From NCBI GenBank assembly GCA_934149405.1, contig CAKPEV010000005.1, positions 75,634 through 139,633 of the forward strand: a DNA stretch of 64,000 nt, given 5' to 3'. The notes under the pieces are model-generated. The model was not told where the DNA came from. It ran no database searches and saw only the letters and a list, made by a program, of their open reading frames with translations. The translations under genes were made by a program, and so were the position numbers. Below are positions 1-8,203 of this stretch, piece by piece. Position 1 is the first letter of the stretch. Every line of letters begins with the position of its first letter. The stretch comes from an uncultured Clostridia bacterium (lineage in GTDB: Bacteria > Bacillota > Clostridia > TANB77 > UBA1234).

Positions 1-816
1 TCCCCAATCTCCTATATAATTACTACATAAGTGACCAGTTACTTTTGGTGTTGGTCTAGGCGTTACTTTTGGTGTTGATGTACTTACAGAAGCTTTAGCA
101 TATCCACAAACCGAACAGCGATTTCCACTGAATGAATGTGCTTCTGTTTTTTGAATTTGATTACATTTGGTACATCTCTTTGCATGCAGTGTTGCTGAAT
201 ATTGTCCCCAATCTCCTATATAATTACTACATAAGTGACCAGTTACTTTTGGTGTTGGTCTAGGCGTTACTTTTGGTGTTGATGTACTTACAGAAGCTTT
301 AGCATATCCACAAACCGAACAGCGATTTCCACTGAATGAATGTGCTTCTGTTTTTTGAATTTGATTACATTTGGTACATCTCTTTGCATGCAGTGTTGCT
401 GAATATTGTCCCCAATCTCCTATATAATTACTACATAAGTGACCAGTTACTTTTGGTGTTGGTGTAGGCGTTACTTTTGGTGTTGATGTACTTACAGAAG
501 CTTTAGCATATCCACAAACTGAACAGCGATTTCCGTTGAATGAATGTGCTTCTGTTTTTTGAATTTGATTACATTTGGTACACCTCTTTGCATGCAGTGT
601 TGCTGAATATTGTCCCCAATCTCCTATATAATTACTACATAAGTGACCAGTTACTTTTGGTGTTGGTGTAGGCGTTACTTTTGGTGTTGATGTACTTACA
701 GAAGCTTTAGCATATCCACAAACCATGCAACTATTTCCTGAAAATACATGAGACTCGGTTTTTTGAATTTGATTACATACTGAACACCTATATGCATGTA
801 AGCTTGATGTATATTG
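1..816. repeat. 204-bp in-frame tandem repeat
   Basis: Four copies of a 204-bp unit begin at 1, 205, 409 and 613 (each starting TCCCCAATCTCC on the plus strand), followed by a diverged copy from 817. 204 is 3 x 68, so unit gain or loss keeps the reading frame. The copies differ at only a few bases, for example GGTCTAGGC versus GGTGTAGGC. Copy number may vary between strains or be collapsed in assembly, and the array continues past the left edge. Confidence 0.95.
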
Positions 817-957
817 TCCCCAACTGCCTCCGGAACTAGAACATAAGTGTGAGGTTGAACCTCCTGTTACAGTAACCACTTTTGCAAAACTTATTGTTCC
901 AATCGAAATGCATATACAGACAGTAATTAAAATAATAATAAATTTATTACAATTCAT
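1..957 (-). CDS. Secreted Cys-rich tandem-repeat protein (C terminus outside window)
   Basis: The frame opens at an ATG at 957 behind an AGGAGGGG ribosome site and stays open to the left edge, so the C terminus is missing. A hydrophobic N terminus (about residues 1-24, NKFIIILITVCICISIG) looks like a signal peptide, implying export. The rest is built of successive 68-residue modules, each carrying C-x2-C-x15-C-x2-C (CTKC and CSVC in the later modules), an invariant WGQY and a Thr/Pro/Val linker with TPKVT repeated. The paired CxxC knuckles resemble a zinc ribbon, but I do not recognise the family, and disulphides are equally possible outside the cell. The first module is diverged and the others are nearly identical, which suggests recent expansion. 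The linker composition suggests a surface or matrix protein. Confidence 0.85.
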   Translation of the reverse strand, partial: MNCNKFIIILITVCICISIGTISFAKVVTVTGGSTSHLCSSSGGSWGQYTSSLHAYRCSVCNQIQKTESHVFSGNSCMVCGYAKASVSTSTPKVTPTPTPKVTGHLCSNYIGDWGQYSATLHAKRCTKCNQIQKTEAHSFNGNRCSVCGYAKASVSTSTPKVTPTPTPKVTGHLCSNYIGDWGQYSATLHAKRCTKCNQIQKTEAHSFSGNRCSVCGYAKASVSTSTPKVTPRPTPKVTGHLCSNYIGDWGQYSATLHAKRCTKCNQIQKTEAHSFSGNRCSVCGYAKASVSTSTPKVTPRPTPKVTGHLCSNYIGDWG

Positions 958-1096
958 ATAATCCCCTCCTACTACTTAATATGTAAGTAGTCTAACAAAA
1001 TCGTTGAATATTGTTCCAAACTAACTTATGCAATAAAAACATAAATGTGCGGTCAATAATGTAATTGTATGTGAAAAATTATTCACCATTAGGTAT

Positions 1097-1125
1097 ATTA
1101 TACCATAATAAGTACACATAATCAA
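1097..1125 (-). promoter_or_regulatory. Sigma-A-type promoter of the repeat-protein gene
   Basis: On the minus strand TTGATT (1120-1125) and TATAAT (1097-1102) are separated by 17 bp. The predicted leader to the ATG at 957 is about 130 nt, long for this window; I see no recognised riboswitch in it. Confidence 0.6.
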
Positions 1126-1151
1126 CGATTTAAGGAGGATTCCTCATACTG

Positions 1152-1180
1152 TTTACAAATTATGCAAATTATGGTATAAT
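1152..1180 (+). promoter_or_regulatory. Sigma-A-type promoter of the HELGH lipoprotein gene
   Basis: TTTACA (1152-1157) and a perfect TATAAT (1175-1180) with a 17-bp spacer lie just upstream of the lipoprotein ribosome site. Confidence 0.65.
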
Positions 1181-1217
1181 TTGTGTATATCAACTACTTT
1201 TAAGGAGCTTGTTCATT

Positions 1218-1976
1218 ATGAAAAAGTTTTTCTTTGCATGTTTTACACTTGGACTCTTGGCAATACTATCTTCTTGTACCAATTTGGCTACATGCAACAA
1301 CATTGCATGTAAAGAGCAAGGAACGAATACAGAATCTTTCATCCAAGAAACAGAGATTGAAAAATTTACACTGGAAACTGTAAAGACTACAGAAGCTTCT
1401 GAGACATCTTTTGATATTCCACACTATAGCGATGGAAAATTGAGACTTTATGAGGAAAATGTTCCGTATATGGCGACTCGGTTTCCAAATTTTATTCAAG
1501 AAGGTGACATTCAAATTTATTATTCTGACAATGTTCCAAAGGAAATGTTAGATGATACAATTAGACTCATTGACTCTACCCCCGAAACTAAAGTAATTAC
1601 TCAAATTTTCTTAGATACGGAGTACGATGAAAATATTGACTCTTCTAACAAGGCATATGCATTCGATAGAAACATCATGTTTATTGTAGACTACGAAACC
1701 GATGGCTTTTGTTCTATGTTTGAAAGATACTTCTTTCACGAATTAGGACATTTGTTATTAGGTGAGTATTGTTTTCTTAATAATATCTCTGTAGAAGAGT
1801 TATTTCCAAATTGGAAATGCTACTTCTCTGAAGATATCGATGAAGACTTTGCCGTTACCTACGAATACTATATGTCTCTTCCTAAGATGCTTGATGTCTA
1901 TGTAAAATATGACGACATTGGTTCTAATGTAGAAGCAATGGAAGAGTTGATTGCAACATTTGAAGATTACGAATAA
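1218..1976 (+). CDS. Lipoprotein with HELGH metallopeptidase-like motif
   Basis: 252 residues. The start is the ATG at 1218 (an in-frame TTG lies at 1209) because AAGGAG precedes it at normal spacing. MKKFFFACFTLGLLAILSSC is a lipoprotein signal ending in a lipobox (LSSC), so the protein should be anchored outside the membrane. Near residue 175, FFHELGHLLLGEY carries the HExxH zinc-peptidase signature, and acidic stretches follow it. I recognise no family beyond the motif. An in-frame CGG codon at 1479-1481 (after ATG GCG ACT) is read here without a frameshift; skipping its C would hit a stop before HELGH. This sets the gene apart from the conserved genes in the window and may mark it as acquired. 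Confidence 0.8.
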   Translation: MKKFFFACFTLGLLAILSSCTNLATCNNIACKEQGTNTESFIQETEIEKFTLETVKTTEASETSFDIPHYSDGKLRLYEENVPYMATRFPNFIQEGDIQIYYSDNVPKEMLDDTIRLIDSTPETKVITQIFLDTEYDENIDSSNKAYAFDRNIMFIVDYETDGFCSMFERYFFHELGHLLLGEYCFLNNISVEELFPNWKCYFSEDIDEDFAVTYEYYMSLPKMLDVYVKYDDIGSNVEAMEELIATFEDYE

Positions 1977-1988
1977 TTTGAAAATGAA

Positions 1989-2016
1989 AAAACTAGCCGA
2001 TAAAGCTAGTTTTTTC
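1989..2016. terminator. Bidirectional terminator between lipoprotein gene and rnpB copy 1
   Basis: AACTAGC-cgataaa-GCTAGTT flanked by A-run and T-run on both sides. It can end the plus-strand lipoprotein transcript and the minus-strand rnpB transcript. Confidence 0.8.
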
Positions 2017-2022
2017 ATATAT

Positions 2023-2355
2023 AAAGCAAATCTGTAAGCCGGGTTCTGTATTAGATAATCATTTATCTAGGACATATATCGCTATATGCCTCAAGCCGTA
2101 CAATCAAAGGTCGACGAGCAGCCTTAATCCTTCGAAACGTTGCTCCAGGTGGGGTTTACATAGCTAGCATGTCTCCATGCTACTGGTAGGCTCTTACCCT
2201 GCCTTTCCATCCTTGCCAATAAAATTGGCGGTTTATTTCTGTTGCACTTTCCTTAGAGTTACCTCCACCAGCCGTTAGCTGGCACCCTGCTCTATGGAGC
2301 TCGGACTTTCCTCTCGTGCCTCAAATGAGCACCAGCGATTATCTGACTTACTCCA
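2023..2355 (-). ncRNA. rnpB: RNase P RNA, copy 1
   Basis: Catalytic RNA of RNase P, which matures tRNA 5' ends. Read on the minus strand it contains the universally conserved blocks GAGGAAAGTCCGAGCTCC, AGGGTGCCAG, GGGTAAGAG, CCCCACCTGGAGCAA and the 3' block ACAGAACCCGGCTTA. The P1 strands AAGTC and GGCTT can pair. Length is about 330 nt, and the 5' end is estimated from the promoter. An almost identical copy lies at 11483-11815, differing inside the RNA only at 2081 (G versus A at 11541 on the plus strand). rnpB is normally single copy in bacteria. Confidence 0.93.
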
Positions 2356-2361
2356 TCATCA

Positions 2362-2390
2362 ATTTTAAAACCATTTTTGGGTTATGTCAA
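2362..2390 (-). promoter_or_regulatory. Promoter of rnpB copy 1
   Basis: Minus-strand TTGACA (2385-2390), 17-bp spacer, TAAAAT (2362-2367). It lies inside the duplicated segment, so the duplication carried promoter plus RNA; the single difference here (2380) is in the spacer. Confidence 0.8.
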
Positions 2391-2426
2391 GAAATATATT
2401 CCGAAAAGGCTTTTCTTCCACCACCG

Positions 2427-2458
2427 TAAAAAAGAAGGGACTTTTTACAGTCCCCTTT
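2427..2458 (-). terminator. Terminator of the accD-birA unit
   Basis: Immediately after birA on the minus strand: GGGACT-gtaaaa-AGTCCC followed by a T-rich tract. Confidence 0.8.
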
Positions 2459-2460
2459 AA

Positions 2461-2982
2461 CTAAAAATTCAATTTTTCTATTTTATCATGTATAATGCTA
2501 ATCAGCTCATCCTTATCTATTTCATATCCTAACTCATTTTTTAATGATGTAGCTATTTCTTTTATCTCATTATTAAAATTAGTTTGATTTGAATTTAAAC
2601 CTATACCAATGATAAGATAATTTACTTTATTATTTATTATACTGCTTTCGCATAATATACCACAAATTTTTTTACCATTGCAAAGAATATCATTAGGAAG
2701 TTTTATTTCAAAATTCAAATCAAATTTACTAGATAAAACATCATGTATTATCTTCCCTATCTTTATCGTAATGCCATCTAGCATTTTATAATCTTTAATA
2801 TTTTTTATTAGAAAACTCATTAAAATATTTTGTCCCTCTTCACTATACCAATTACGACCATGAGTCCCTCTTCCATTTGTTTGATTATTAGCTATTATTA
2901 AAACATTTTCAATCTCATCTTTTACTATTCGTTTAGCATATTCATTTGTTGAATCAATAGTATCTAAAATAATTTTTGTCAT
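2461..2982 (-). CDS. birA: Biotin--[acetyl-CoA-carboxylase] ligase (catalytic domain only)
   Basis: Attaches biotin to the lysine of the AccB carrier protein. 173 residues containing the ligase core: STNEYAK near the N terminus, the biotin/AMP loop GRGTHGRNWYS and KLPNDILCNGKKICGILCE. It lacks an N-terminal DNA-binding domain (so is not a BirA repressor) and the small C-terminal domain, making it shorter than most family members. The ATG at 2982 is chosen over the TTG at 2988 because AAAGGA precedes it. It is last in the accD unit, next to its substrate pathway. Confidence 0.9.
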   Translation of the reverse strand: MTKIILDTIDSTNEYAKRIVKDEIENVLIIANNQTNGRGTHGRNWYSEEGQNILMSFLIKNIKDYKMLDGITIKIGKIIHDVLSSKFDLNFEIKLPNDILCNGKKICGILCESSIINNKVNYLIIGIGLNSNQTNFNNEIKEIATSLKNELGYEIDKDELISIIHDKIEKLNF

Positions 2983-2996
2983 AAACAATCCTTTCG

Positions 2997-3242
2997 TTAA
3001 TTGTTCTTTGCTTTTTCTATATAGTCTATAACATCGCTAACTTTAACAAATTTTTCAGCTACTGAATCATCGATTGATATATCAAATTCTTCTTCTAATG
3101 CCATTAGCATTTCTACTATATCTAATGAATCAAGTCCTAATTCATCTACGATTGATGTATCTTCTGTAATTACTTTTCCCTCTTCATCAATAGCCTCCAT
3201 AACAACTTTCTTTACGCTTTCAAAAATCTCTTCTCTACTCAT
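2997..3242 (-). CDS. acpP: Acyl carrier protein
   Basis: 81 residues, acidic and helical, carrying growing acyl chains in fatty-acid synthesis. The phosphopantetheine serine is in LGLDSLDIVEM near residue 39. An AGGAGG ribosome site precedes the ATG. It follows fabI by about 100 bp and precedes birA by 14 bp, in the unit driven from the operator at 5833. Confidence 0.95.
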   Translation of the reverse strand: MSREEIFESVKKVVMEAIDEEGKVITEDTSIVDELGLDSLDIVEMLMALEEEFDISIDDSVAEKFVKVSDVIDYIEKAKNN

Positions 3243-3343
3243 TTTTAAATCCTCCTATTTTTATTGTTTTATTTTTAGATGAGCAAAGCTCAACCTATGT
3301 ACAAATTTATATTTTTTAAGATTACTACTTTACACATTAAAGC

Positions 3344-4111
3344 CTACATCCCCATGATGTTATATCCAGAATCTGCGTATATTGTTTGACCTGTTATACA
3401 AGCTGACATATTACTAAATAGAAATGTTGCTACATCTCCTACTTCATCAGCAGTTACATTTTTCTTTAATGCAGATTTTTCTTTCACTATATCAAGCATA
3501 GAATCGAAATCTTTAATGCCTTTTGCAGATAATGTTTTAATAGGACCTGCAGATATTGCATTTACTCTCATGCCTTCTTTTCCAAGATTATCCGCTAAAT
3601 ATCTCACACTACATTCAAGTGCCGCTTTAGCAACTCCCATTACATTATATCCAGTTATAACTTTTTCAGCACCAAAGTATGTTAAACAAACAATACTTGA
3701 ATTCTCATTTAACATTTCTAAATTTTTAGTAACTCTACATGTAGATATTAATGTATAAGCACTTACATCATTTGCATGTGCAAATCCATCTTTAGAGGTG
3801 TTTATAAAATCATTTCTCAAATCTTCTGTATTAGCATGCGCTATTGCATGTAAAATACCGTCTAACTTTCCAAAATCATTTTTTATTTCACCAAAAGCTC
3901 TTTCCAATTCTGTATCAATTGAAGCATCGCATTCATAAGCTTTTGAACCTTCAAATTCAGAAATTAAACTTTCAATTTTATCTTTGTTTTCAATCCCCAT
4001 ATATGTAAATACAAGCTTTGCACCATTTCTATATGCAGATTTAGCTACACCATAAGCAATACTCCATTTATTTCTAATACCCATTATTAAAATAACTTTA
4101 TCCTTAAGCAT
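3344..4111 (-). CDS. fabI: Enoyl-ACP reductase, FabI type
   Basis: Last reduction of each elongation cycle (trans-2-enoyl-ACP to acyl-ACP, NAD(P)H). 255 residues, short-chain dehydrogenase fold. The N-terminal cofactor loop is the FabI variant [12 protein letters not shown] rather than the classic TGxxxGIG, and the active site is Y-x6-K in [13 protein letters not shown]. Many clostridial clusters carry the flavoprotein FabK instead, so FabI is worth noting. It overlaps the end of accA by 8 bp, consistent with translational coupling. Confidence 0.93.
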   Translation of the reverse strand: MLKDKVILIMGIRNKWSIAYGVAKSAYRNGAKLVFTYMGIENKDKIESLISEFEGSKAYECDASIDTELERAFGEIKNDFGKLDGILHAIAHANTEDLRNDFINTSKDGFAHANDVSAYTLISTCRVTKNLEMLNENSSIVCLTYFGAEKVITGYNVMGVAKAALECSVRYLADNLGKEGMRVNAISAGPIKTLSAKGIKDFDSMLDIVKEKSALKKNVTADEVGDVATFLFSNMSACITGQTIYADSGYNIMGM

Positions 4112-4892
4112 TTTTTTCCTCCTTTTCTTTAAATCCTTTTATACTTCTAAACTTCATATATCTTTCTTCAAGTAATGTTTCTACATCTAGTTTGCTAAGT
4201 TCATTAATAGAGCTAATAATATCTTCTTTTAAATTAGCATACACATCTCCCTCTTCTGAGATTACTTTATCTATGATGCCAAATTCATATAAATCCTCAG
4301 CTGTTAATTTCATACGCTCAGCAGCTTCCTTAGCTCTTGTAGAATCTTTCCAAAGTATACTTGCATATCCTTCAGGTGATAGTATAGAATAAATTGCATT
4401 TTCAAGCATAAATATTTCATCACCTATACCAATCGCTAAGGCACCTCCACTTGAACCCTCACCAATTACAACAACAATTATTGGAACTTTTAAATTAAAC
4501 ATTTCCATCAAATTATGCGCAATAGCTTCACCTTGACCACGTTCTTCTGCGCCAAGCCCTGGATAAGCTCCTTTTGTATCTATAAAAGTTATAATAGGTC
4601 TCTTAAACTTCTCGGCCTGTTTCATAAGTCTTAAAGCTTTTCTATAACCTTCGGGATTTGGCATGCCAAAATTTCTTTCAATGTTTTCTTTAACATTTCT
4701 TCCTCTTTGTTCTCCAATCACTGTAACACTCATATCATTTAACTTAGCAATTCCACACACAAAAGATTTATCATCTGAAAAAGCTCTATCTCCATGAAGC
4801 TCTATAAAATCAGTAAATATATTTTCTATATATTCTATTGAGGATGGACGATTTAAGTCTCTTGCCTTTAATACTTTATCCCAAGTAGTCAT
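4104..4892 (-). CDS. accA: Acetyl-CoA carboxylase carboxyltransferase alpha subunit
   Basis: With AccD transfers carboxyl from carboxybiotin to acetyl-CoA, giving malonyl-CoA. 262 residues, shorter than enterobacterial AccA because the N-terminal extension is reduced, as in many Firmicutes. It has the crotonase-like core with [20 protein letters not shown] and [12 protein letters not shown]. It lies directly downstream of accD, its subunit partner, and overlaps fabI. Confidence 0.94.
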   Translation of the reverse strand: MTTWDKVLKARDLNRPSSIEYIENIFTDFIELHGDRAFSDDKSFVCGIAKLNDMSVTVIGEQRGRNVKENIERNFGMPNPEGYRKALRLMKQAEKFKRPIITFIDTKGAYPGLGAEERGQGEAIAHNLMEMFNLKVPIIVVVIGEGSSGGALAIGIGDEIFMLENAIYSILSPEGYASILWKDSTRAKEAAERMKLTAEDLYEFGIIDKVISEEGDVYANLKEDIISSINELSKLDVETLLEERYMKFRSIKGFKEKEEKNA

Positions 4893-4926
4893 CTAGTTCT
4901 CCTTTCAATCGTGTCAATAAGTCCGT

Positions 4927-5770
4927 CTACACTGGCACACTGTGACACGAAATTATTTTATATAATATGTTTTTTAAATCTTTTCTTTCTACTATTTTAT
5001 CTATAAAACCATGTTCTAATAAAAACTCAGCTGTTTGGAATCCTTCTGGTAATTCTTGTTTTATAGTTTGCTCTATAACTCTTGGACCAGCAAAACCTAT
5101 CATTGCATGAGGTTCTGAAATAATAATATCTCCTAGCATTGCAAAACTTGCTGTAACGCCACCATAAGTAGGATCTGTTAATACAGAAATATATAGCCCC
5201 CCTGCATTATTTAATTTATTTAATGCAGCCGATGTTTTTGCCATTTGCATAAGTGAAAAAATGCCTTCTTGCATTCTAGCACCACCAGATACAGAAAAAA
5301 TAATTAGTGGTAACTTTAATTCAATAGCTTTTTCAATTGAATAAGTTATCTTTTCGCCAACAACACTCCCCATACTGCCCATTAAAAAATTAGGGTCCAT
5401 AACACATATAACTGTTTTTAAGCCGTTTATTTTTCCAATTCCACATCTTATACCTTCATCCATTAAAGTTTTTTCCTTTAAAGCACGTAACTTTTTAGGA
5501 TAATCTTCTAATCCAAGTGGATTTATTGTTTCTATGTTTAAATTAAATTCTTCGTATGTGCCCTCATCAATAATTTGTTTTAATCTTCTTCTGCTAGAAA
5601 GCCTAAAATAGTTTCCACAAGTAGGGCAAATGCTAAAATTATCATGTACTGTTTCTTTATATAAAATATCTCCACAAGAATTACATTTAATCCATTTACC
5701 GTACTGGAATATCAACCTTAGATTTAACATCTTCTGTACCTTCACGTTTTTTTATTTTATCTAAAATCAC
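4927..5770 (-). CDS. accD: Acetyl-CoA carboxylase carboxyltransferase beta subunit, read through a +1 frameshift at CGG
   Basis: Zn-ribbon carboxyltransferase subunit partnering AccA. The start is a GTG at 5770 behind AGAGGTGA. The first 23 codons (DKIKKREGTEDVKSKVDIPV) reach an in-frame CGG at 5699-5701 that is followed at once by TAA. Skipping the C gives GGT AAA TGG, restoring the family sequence PVGKWIKCNSCG with the zinc CxxC pairs and then the full domain (SGGARMQEG, GGVTASFA) to 4927, about 280 residues. The alternative ATG at 5745 would replace the conserved N terminus with unrelated sequence and is rejected. It is first in its unit, just below a promoter/operator. Confidence 0.88.
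5699..5701 (-). other. +1 frameshift site at CGG in accD
   Basis: Minus strand: CCA GTA CGG TAA in the upstream frame; CCA GTA (C) GGT AAA TGG gives the conserved P-V-G-K-W. The stop immediately after CGG means failure to shift yields a 24-residue peptide. Confidence 0.85.
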
Positions 5771-5811
5771 TTAAAAATCACCTCTATCCAAAAAGAAATA
5801 TTTCTTTTTCA

Positions 5812-5866
5812 AGTATATAGTGTATAAAAAAAACTGACCAAAGTCTATTAAGTTGACTGGTCAGTC
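5812..5866 (-). promoter_or_regulatory. Promoter and operator-like element of the accD-birA unit
   Basis: Plus strand 5833-5866 contains ACTGACC and GGTCAGTC as inverted arms around AAGTCTATT. The same element is upstream of fabD at 11298-11331. On the minus strand a -35-like TTGGTC (5836-5841) falls inside the element and TATACT (5812-5817) lies 18 bp downstream, so a bound protein would block the promoter. It does not match the FapR or FabT operator consensus as I know them, and no regulator gene is in the window. Confidence 0.7.
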
Positions 5867-5891
5867 GAAAAGTAGCACAAATTTAGTTTTA

Positions 5892-5929
5892 TAAAAAGTC
5901 CCTCTTCATCAATTTGAAGAGGGACTTTT
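5892..5929 (-). terminator. Terminator after accC
   Basis: AAAAGTCCCTCTTC and GAAGAGGGACTTTT form a perfect 14-bp stem, T-rich on the minus strand side. It separates the fabD-accC unit from the accD-birA unit. Confidence 0.9.
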
Positions 5930-5930
5930 C

Positions 5931-7268
5931 TTATATAAACTTCTTCTCTATAAAACTTGTATCATAGTTATTCTTTCTATAATCCTCATTTTTTAGTATT
6001 TTTAAAAGGAATTCTATATTTGTATTTATTCCATCTATAACACATTCTTCAAGTGCTGTTATCATTTTGTTAATTGATTCTTCTCTACTTTCTGAATGCA
6101 CTATTAATTTTGCAATCATTGAATCGTAATTACTTGGAATTGTATATCCAGAATAAACGCTACTATCTATTCTTATACCGTTTCCGCCAGGGAAATGTAA
6201 CTCTTTTATAGTACCAGGGCAAGGCATAAAGTTTTTTTCTGGTATTTCAGCATTTATTCTACATTCCATACTATGTCCGTTTAATTTAATATCGCCTTGT
6301 TTCTTAGCTAAAGCTTCGCCTGATGCTATTTTAAGTTGCTCTTTTACAATATCTACGCCTGTTACCATTTCCGTTATAGGGTGTTCAACTTGTATTCTAG
6401 TATTCATTTCCATAAAATAAAAATTATTACCATCAACTAAAAATTCTATCGTTCCAGCTCCTTCGTACTTGGAAACTTTTGCGACATCGATTGCAGCCTT
6501 ATACATTTTATTTTTTGTCTTTAAATCCAATATAGAAGAAGGCGTTTCTTCTATTATTTTTTGATTTTTTCTTTGGATACTGCAATCTCTTTCACCAAGG
6601 TGAATTACATTACCGAAACTATCTGCAAGGATTTGAACTTCAACATGTCTAGGATTTGTTATGTATTTTTCTATATATATATCCCCATTTTTAAAAGCGT
6701 TAATAGATTCTTGTTTAACAATTTCAAACAATTGTTTCATCTCTGCATCAGAGTTTACAATTCTAATACCTTTTCCACCTCCACCAAGAGATGCTTTTAA
6801 TATAACTGGATATCCAATCTCTTCTGCAATTTTCAATGCTTCAATATAATCTGTAACAACACCATCACTGCCAGGAATAACAGGCACACCTGCTTTTTTC
6901 ATTAAAGTTTTACTATTAGATTTGTTTCCCATTAATTCTATTGTCTCAAACTTCGGTCCAATAAATTTAATATTACATTCCGTACACATCTTTGCAAAAT
7001 TTGCATTCTCAGATAGAAATCCAAATCCAGGATGAATACTATCTATACCTGTATGATACGCTACTTCTAAAATATTTTTTTCATTCAAATAACTTTTCTT
7101 TGGAAGAGCAGGTCCAATACAATAAGCCTCATCTGCAAGCCCAGTATGCAATGCATCTTTGTCCGCTTCAGAATAAACGCTAACCGTTCTAATTCCAAGT
7201 TCTTTACAGGCTCTAATTATTCGTACTGCAATTTCTCCACGATTTGCGACTAATACTTTTTTTAACAT
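5931..7268 (-). CDS. accC: Biotin carboxylase subunit of acetyl-CoA carboxylase
   Basis: ATP-dependent carboxylation of biotin on AccB. 445 residues, full length. ATP-grasp signatures are visible: KASLGGGGKGIRIV, EKYITNPRHVEVQ, GERDCSIQRKNQKIIEE and EMNTRIQVEHPITEM. The ATG at 7268 is preferred over the in-frame GTG at 7277 because the AGGTGA ribosome site overlaps the latter. It is the last gene of the first FAS unit, 12 bp after fabZ. Confidence 0.96.
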   Translation of the reverse strand: MLKKVLVANRGEIAVRIIRACKELGIRTVSVYSEADKDALHTGLADEAYCIGPALPKKSYLNEKNILEVAYHTGIDSIHPGFGFLSENANFAKMCTECNIKFIGPKFETIELMGNKSNSKTLMKKAGVPVIPGSDGVVTDYIEALKIAEEIGYPVILKASLGGGGKGIRIVNSDAEMKQLFEIVKQESINAFKNGDIYIEKYITNPRHVEVQILADSFGNVIHLGERDCSIQRKNQKIIEETPSSILDLKTKNKMYKAAIDVAKVSKYEGAGTIEFLVDGNNFYFMEMNTRIQVEHPITEMVTGVDIVKEQLKIASGEALAKKQGDIKLNGHSMECRINAEIPEKNFMPCPGTIKELHFPGGNGIRIDSSVYSGYTIPSNYDSMIAKLIVHSESREESINKMITALEECVIDGINTNIEFLLKILKNEDYRKNNYDTSFIEKKFI

Positions 7269-7280
7269 ACATGTCACCTC

Positions 7281-7706
7281 TTAACCAACAACGGCAAAAG
7301 TAAGCTCTCCTTTAGCAACCACTTTACCATCAACAGTTGCAATTGCTTCACCAACACCTATTGGTCCTTTACATTTGATAACATTGACCTCTAATCTTAA
7401 TACATCACCAGGCACAACCATTTGTTTAAATTTCATTTTATTTATTCCTGCAAACAAAGCATTTTTACCTTTGTTCTCTTCTAAAGAAAGAATTGCAACT
7501 GCTCCTGTTTGAGCAAGTGCTTCTGTTATTAAAACACCTGGCATAATAGGATTACCTGGAAAATGACCTTCAAAATACCATTCATTAATACAAACATTTT
7601 TATATGCAACAGCATGCTTTCCTGATTCTAATTCTTCTACTTTATCTATCATTAAAAATGGCGCTCTTTGCGGTATTATCTTACATATCTCCTCTATATT
7701 TAACAT
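7281..7706 (-). CDS. fabZ: 3-hydroxyacyl-ACP dehydratase
   Basis: Dehydrates 3-hydroxyacyl-ACP in elongation. 141 residues, single hot-dog domain with the catalytic His in [13 protein letters not shown] and the Glu in [10 protein letters not shown]. The start codon overlaps the accB stop by one base, indicating coupling. Lies between accB and accC, the usual clostridial order. Confidence 0.96.
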   Translation of the reverse strand: MLNIEEICKIIPQRAPFLMIDKVEELESGKHAVAYKNVCINEWYFEGHFPGNPIMPGVLITEALAQTGAVAILSLEENKGKNALFAGINKMKFKQMVVPGDVLRLEVNVIKCKGPIGVGEAIATVDGKVVAKGELTFAVVG

Positions 7707-8140
7707 TAAATCACTTCCTTTATTTTAAATAATGGTTTACCGTAATCAACCATATCTTCATCTTTTACAAGTATTTCGATTATTTCTCCAGAACATTTAG
7801 ATTCAATTTCATTCATTAGTTTCATTGCTTCAATGACACAAAGAACATCACCTTTTTTTACCATCTGTCCAACCTTTACATAAGGATTTGCCGATGATGA
7901 TGGTTTCGAATAAAATGTTCCAACAACAGGAGAAGTTATAATTCTATAATTTTCTTCAATTTTATTTTCTACTTTTGTTACTGGTGCATTAGTGGTTATC
8001 ATTTGATTTTCTGCTATACCTGATTGTTTTGAGTTTTTCTTAATATTAATCTTAAGTCCATCAGGAAACTCAAGCGATATATCATCTATATTTGAATTTC
8101 CTACATCATCAATAATACGTTTAATTTCATCGTATTGCAT
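7706..8140 (-). CDS. accB: Biotin carboxyl carrier protein of acetyl-CoA carboxylase
   Basis: 144 residues: a flexible N-terminal part and linker (about 1-65), then the biotinyl domain with the modified lysine in [11 protein letters not shown]. The lysine is the substrate of the BirA-type ligase at 2461. Located between fabF and fabZ. Confidence 0.95.
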   Translation of the reverse strand: MQYDEIKRIIDDVGNSNIDDISLEFPDGLKINIKKNSKQSGIAENQMITTNAPVTKVENKIEENYRIITSPVVGTFYSKPSSSANPYVKVGQMVKKGDVLCVIEAMKLMNEIESKCSGEIIEILVKDEDMVDYGKPLFKIKEVI

Positions 8141-8203
8141 TTTTAGTCTCCTTTCATTTACCTTAACTGTTATATATGCAATTTACTTAAAGTGAGAGCT
8201 AGT

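Larger units (their letters stand above)
2023..2396. repeat. Long direct repeat, left copy (rnpB cassette)
   Basis: 374 bp matching 11483-11856 at an offset of 9460 bp with two mismatches (2081, 2380). Identity stops abruptly at both ends. The repeat pair encloses the whole FAS II/acc island. Confidence 0.95.

Noticed and set aside
1..816. CRISPR or other non-coding repeat array
   Set aside because: The units are 204 bp, directly adjacent without spacers, a multiple of three and in an open secreted-protein frame.
1266..2018. Minus-strand ORFs opposite the HELGH lipoprotein
   Set aside because: They are shadows of the plus-strand gene, which has promoter, ribosome site, lipobox and terminator.
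4927..5745. accD starting at the ATG at 5745
   Set aside because: That start gives an N terminus unlike AccD and has no ribosome site, whereas the frame from 5770 matches the family up to the CGG.
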